Of a stretch of 8,491 bases of DNA, positions 6,018 through 8,491 are shown piece by piece. Under the pieces are notes generated by a model. That model saw only the letters and a list, made by a program, of their open reading frames with translations, was not told where the DNA came from and did not search any database. Both the position numbers and the translations under genes were made by a program. Location of the stretch: positions 1 to 8,491 of the forward strand of contig JAHFTN010000071.1 of assembly GCA_023269365.1 (NCBI GenBank), given 5' to 3'. The DNA is from Chlamydiota bacterium. Lineage in GTDB: Bacteria > Chlamydiota > Chlamydiia > Chlamydiales > Rhabdochlamydiaceae. How positions within the stretch are numbered: position 1 is the stretch's first letter; every line of letters starts with the position of its first letter.

Positions 6018-6183
6018 AGGAATTACAAAATTCGTTTTGCAGGTCAAAAAGCGATGATTTTAACGCAGATTCGGATTGTAGAGTGACCACATAACCTGTT
6101 GGGCCTTAGGGCTCCCTCTAAAATCCGAACCTGCGCTAAAAGGGTGTTTTTGGATCCCAAATGGAGTTTTGCAATTCCCTCTA
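6015..6183. repeat. Repeat A, copy 2, complete; MITE-like
   Basis: The left end (TAGAGGAATTACAAAATTC, 6015-6033) and the right end (6164-6183) are inverted repeats. The right end is the exact reverse complement of TAGAGGGAATTGCAAAACTC at the left end of copy 1. Inside, 6063-6088 pairs imperfectly with 6111-6136 around a 22-base loop (6089-6110) identical to copy 1. Arm 6111-6136 is almost unchanged between the copies, while arm 6063-6088 has several substitutions that weaken pairing. The outer TA dinucleotides are compatible with TA-targeting elements of the IS630/Tc1-mariner type, which is an inference. No coding sequence is inside. Confidence 0.85.
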
Positions 6184-6363
6184 TACTCGGTGCAGCTGAC
6201 TAGTTCAATTTTTAAATGAGCGAGACACAGCCAAATTGAAGCGCACTTTGTGCGCGTTCCGAACGAGGAGCACCCTTGCCAAATTGGCAAGGGTGACGAG
6301 GAGGATCAATTTGGCAAAGTCGCAACCGTTTAAAAATGGGACTAGTCAGCTGCGCCGAGTATA
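6182..6363. repeat. Repeat B, copy 2, complete palindromic element with nested hairpins
   Basis: The 35-base terminal inverted repeats at 6183-6217 and 6328-6362 match at 31 positions (both begin ATACTCGG, then GCAGCTGACTAGT). Nested inside are GCCAAATTGA (6230-6239) with its exact complement at 6306-6315, the perfect hairpin GCGCACTTTGTGCGC (6241-6255), and a 25-base palindrome at 6271-6295 (12 bp around one central base). The whole can fold into one long branched structure. It shares its left TA with the right end of repeat A and ends 33 bases before the lysine-rich protein gene. Confidence 0.87.
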
Positions 6364-6396
6364 CAATTTTAATTAGTCCTAAGGAGATTTGAACCT

Positions 6397-6501
6397 ATGT
6401 CTAAATCAAAAGATCAAAAAAAAGAGGAGCTCAAAAAACCGAGCAAATCTCTTAAAGAAAAACGGGCTGCAAAGCAAGAGAAGAAAAAAAATAAATCTTA
6501 A
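6397..6501 (+). CDS. Very small lysine-rich protein, 34 residues
   Basis: An ATG at 6397 opens a 34-codon frame ending in TAA. AAGGAG lies ten bases upstream, a strong ribosome-binding sequence. Fourteen of the 34 residues are lysine and the rest are mainly Glu, Ser, Gln and Arg, for example SLKEKRAAKQEKKKNKS at the C terminus. It has no hydrophobic core, so it is probably disordered or a single charged helix and could bind nucleic acid or ribosomes. Small proteins of this KEKRAAK type occur in various bacteria, but I know no function. It starts 34 bases after repeat B, whose right end (TATACAAT region, 6360-6367) might supply a -10 box. It ends three bases before the end of the convergent phosphodiesterase gene. 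Confidence 0.65.
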   Translation: MSKSKDQKKEELKKPSKSLKEKRAAKQEKKKNKS

Positions 6502-6504
6502 TCT

Positions 6505-7785
6505 TCAGGGCGTTGCGAAGAGGAAAATGGAGTGCATCTCTTCGGGAGTTAGCCCCCCGTGTGCTGCGTAAAAATGCTGCTCGAAGTGATGCTTTTCAAA
6601 GTGCCAAAAGACGCTATGTTCTTTATAAGGGAGCACGAGAAGGTTGCCTATCCTTTCGCGTAGCCGGTGAGAAGCAGCTATGGCTCCAAAAAACCCTGCC
6701 TGAATCAGCTCATCTACGAGGACCACTTCTGCTATACCGTGAAGCTGCCGTCTAACGAGGTCTCTTGTCTCAAGGAGGCTTTCCTCTTGGATATGTAGAA
6801 AGAAATCGCGACACGACCCCGCTGGGACGAGGGGGATCCCCTCTTTATTTTTTTTAATCCGAGAAGAAAGTTCAGGGAGAAGAAGATTTAAAAGCACTGT
6901 CTCTTTAGGTTGGACAGGAACCATCCCGTGATCCGCTGTGATGAGAAGGGCGATGTTATTAGGAGAATTTTTAAGATGTTTCCACAAATGTTTTTCAATT
7001 AACGTCCAACACGTGTCAATGGCTTGATCGAATTGGGGCGAACCAATTCCATGTCGGTGCCCTGCAGAGTCGATCTCCCCAAAGTAAGCATAGAAATAGG
7101 TCGGGACCTTCAGAGGCTGCTTGACGTGAGTGACTATCGCATCAAGGGCTTGCGAAAAGGTAGTAAAGGGGATGATCTTAGCGCCTTTGAGCAGTGTTTT
7201 CGAATAGGGAGAATGAGCGATTGCCTCTTGTTGAAATGCTAAAGTTTCTACACCTTTCTTGCTCAATTTCTCTGGTAGCGTTTCAAAGGGAAAAATCGAA
7301 CTGGGCAAATAACCTTTTTTTAGTAAAGTTCCTGCCTCGTGTTCTCCTGCATAGGAATAAAGAAGAGGGGCAATCATTCGATCGACAAGCGGCTCATAAT
7401 AAAACCACTCATAAATCCCCGTCTGTCCTACCTCTTGTCCTGTATGGAGCGTCGTCACGTGAGCGGCTGTTGTCGAAGGAAATTGGGAAGAGATCTTGGA
7501 AACCACTCCCTTCTCATAAAGCTGATTTAAAAGGGGATATTTAGAGCGATAGGCCTCGAAAAACTCCCATCCGAACCCATCAATAAAAAGCAAAATAACG
7601 CCATCATAAATAGAAAATGCCCCTCCCACCGCATCTGCAGCGAGGGGATGCTCCCCTTGCCCTGTAAGCAACTTCGCAATTGTCCCGGGAATACAAGAAA
7701 AGGCGTAATCTTTATACAGAGGATGTACAAATGGGCCCCTCCACTTCGAGGCATTTACGGCATTTATAGAAACTGAATTAAGCAT
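6505..7785 (-). CDS. Type I phosphodiesterase / nucleotide pyrophosphatase family protein
   Basis: This is a predicted metal-dependent phosphodiesterase or pyrophosphatase of the alkaline-phosphatase superfamily. Counting from the ATG at 7785 (426 residues), the family motifs appear in order: LLFIDGFG with metal ligand Asp69; FPSTTAAHVTTLHTG with the likely Thr nucleophile (Thr106, or Thr105); GEIDSAGHRHG with Asp239 and His243; LLITADHGM with Asp285-His286; and HGG with His409 near the C terminus. All expected metal ligands are present, so it should be active. No signal peptide is seen, which points to the cytoplasm. The substrate is unknown. The frame stays open upstream to a TTG at 7815, adding ten proline-rich residues. 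Neither start has a well-placed ribosome-binding site, and I prefer the ATG. It is divergent from the antiporter gene. Confidence 0.9.
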   Translation of the reverse strand: MLNSVSINAVNASKWRGPFVHPLYKDYAFSCIPGTIAKLLTGQGEHPLAADAVGGAFSIYDGVILLFIDGFGWEFFEAYRSKYPLLNQLYEKGVVSKISSQFPSTTAAHVTTLHTGQEVGQTGIYEWFYYEPLVDRMIAPLLYSYAGEHEAGTLLKKGYLPSSIFPFETLPEKLSKKGVETLAFQQEAIAHSPYSKTLLKGAKIIPFTTFSQALDAIVTHVKQPLKVPTYFYAYFGEIDSAGHRHGIGSPQFDQAIDTCWTLIEKHLWKHLKNSPNNIALLITADHGMVPVQPKETVLLNLLLPELSSRIKKNKEGIPLVPAGSCRDFFLHIQEESLLETRDLVRRQLHGIAEVVLVDELIQAGFFGAIAASHRLRERIGNLLVLPYKEHSVFWHFEKHHFEQHFYAAHGGLTPEEMHSIFLFATP

Positions 7786-7874
7786 AAAAACAGGGGGTGT
7801 TAAAAAAGGGGGCAATCCCTATTGTGAGAGTCATCTATCAACCCTTTTTTTACAAGCCCCCTCATGAGGATCTC

Positions 7875-8491
7875 ATGAAAAAACAAATCGGCATGTTCAC
7901 CTTAGCGATGATAAACATCGCAGCGATTGGCAGTGTAAAAAACTGGCCACTAACAGCAGAGTATGGGCTCTCTTCCCTCTCTTACCTTCTCCTAGCAACT
8001 TGTATGTTCTTTTTACCAGTCGCTTTTATCGCTGCAGAATTGGCCACCACCTGGCCAAAAAATGGAGGGATCTATGTATGGATCAAACAAGCCTTTGGAC
8101 ATCGGGTCGGTTTTTTTGCAATTTGGCTATTTTGGATCCTCAATGTGATCTGGTACCCCACCATTTTATCTTTCATTGCAGCAACCCTTGCCTATTCTTT
8201 CAATCCTTCTTGGAGCTCTCATCCTCTATTCATCGTCATAACCGTATTGATTTGTCTATGGGGAGCGACGGGGATAAACCTATTGGGACTAAAGGTCTCT
8301 GGCTGGATTAGCATCGCAGGAGCGCTTTTTGGCACCCTCATCCCTGCCATGGGTATTATTTTTTTAGGCATCCTATGGAAAATCTCGGGCCACCCTTCCG
8401 ATATTAGCTTATCTCCTGCCGCTCTGGTCCCTAAACTAGAGTCGGTACACCATTGGGTATTTTTTGCGGGGATCATCCTTTCTCTCACGGG
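7875..8491 (+). CDS. APC-family amino-acid antiporter, GadC/XasA-like (3' end outside window)
   Basis: The frame from ATG 7875 stays open for 205 codons to the window edge. GAGGA lies five bases before the start. The product is an inner-membrane transporter of the APC superfamily and most resembles glutamate/GABA-type antiporters. The first helix carries the substrate-site stretch MINIAAIGSVKNWP (12-25). The second helix and following loop read FFLPVAFIAAELATTWPKNG (45-64), typical of this group, followed by GGIYVWIKQAFG (64-75). About six helices are visible before the cut, against about twelve in full-length members. Chlamydiae encode a protein of this type often named xasA; I do not assign that name because the substrate cannot be read from the sequence. 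The phosphodiesterase gene is divergent, 89 bp away. Confidence 0.9.
   Translation, partial: MKKQIGMFTLAMINIAAIGSVKNWPLTAEYGLSSLSYLLLATCMFFLPVAFIAAELATTWPKNGGIYVWIKQAFGHRVGFFAIWLFWILNVIWYPTILSFIAATLAYSFNPSWSSHPLFIVITVLICLWGATGINLLGLKVSGWISIAGALFGTLIPAMGIIFLGILWKISGHPSDISLSPAALVPKLESVHHWVFFAGIILSLT

Noticed and set aside
6060..6290. A 76-codon minus-strand frame within repeats A and B (with a similar frame at 4341-4667)
   Set aside because: The similarity between the two frames is explained by the shared repeat B DNA. The locus-1 frame also runs antisense through smpB. Neither has protein-like conservation or a ribosome-binding site.
6389..6571. A 60-codon frame starting with TTG in a different frame over the lysine-rich gene
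   Set aside because: It starts with TTG and runs into the end of the convergent phosphodiesterase gene. The frame from ATG 6397 has a good ribosome-binding site and gives a more natural product.
7786..7815. Extending the phosphodiesterase to the TTG at 7815
   Set aside because: It would add ten proline-rich residues. Its only ribosome-binding-like sequence (AGGGA) directly touches the TTG, which is too close to work well. It remains possible.

Overview
The window looks like a stretch of chromosome from a Gram-negative, probably intracellular bacterium. My best guess is an environmental (Parachlamydia/Waddlia/Simkania-like) member of the Chlamydiota. The clues are the combination of a GadC/XasA-type amino-acid antiporter, smpB, several small secreted proteins that resemble nothing I can name, and short palindromic repeats in the gaps. 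This assignment is an inference from gene content. No rRNA or other decisive marker is present.

Layout. At 1-404 there is a long inverted repeat (element C, 1-88), a possible 51-residue gene on the minus strand (147-302) and a strong minus-strand terminator (357-392). At 405-2319 (minus) lies a probable two-gene operon: mqo (malate:quinone oxidoreductase) followed by a four-helix membrane protein. An AT-rich divergent promoter region (2320-2488) separates it from a 466-residue protein of unknown function on the plus strand (2489-3889). Then comes smpB (4062-4526), the partner of tmRNA in ribosome rescue. Two small exported proteins follow, divergently transcribed: a four-cysteine protein on the minus strand (4664-5125) and a protein made of two copies of an 80-residue unit on the plus strand (5294-5878). 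A 518-bp gap (5879-6396) is packed with repeats. After it come a 34-residue lysine-rich protein (6397-6501, plus), an alkaline-phosphatase-superfamily phosphodiesterase (6505-7785, minus) and the first 205 residues of an amino-acid antiporter that runs off the window (7875 onward, plus).

The most unusual structure is a pair of palindromic, MITE-like repeat families, here called A and B. At 6015-6363 A and B are complete and joined end to end. Around smpB the same two families appear in the same order and orientation, but A lies just upstream of the gene and B just downstream. Both of these copies lack their right-hand ends. A fragment of element C also abuts the complete A copy exactly. No transposase is encoded in the window, so any mobility would depend on a transposase elsewhere.

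Functionally, Mqo feeds electrons from malate into the quinone pool. The antiporter probably exchanges amino acids across the inner membrane. SmpB serves trans-translation. The phosphodiesterase probably hydrolyses a phosphodiester or pyrophosphate bond on an unknown substrate. Beyond the mqo operon and the repeats shared between loci, I see no single pathway linking these genes.
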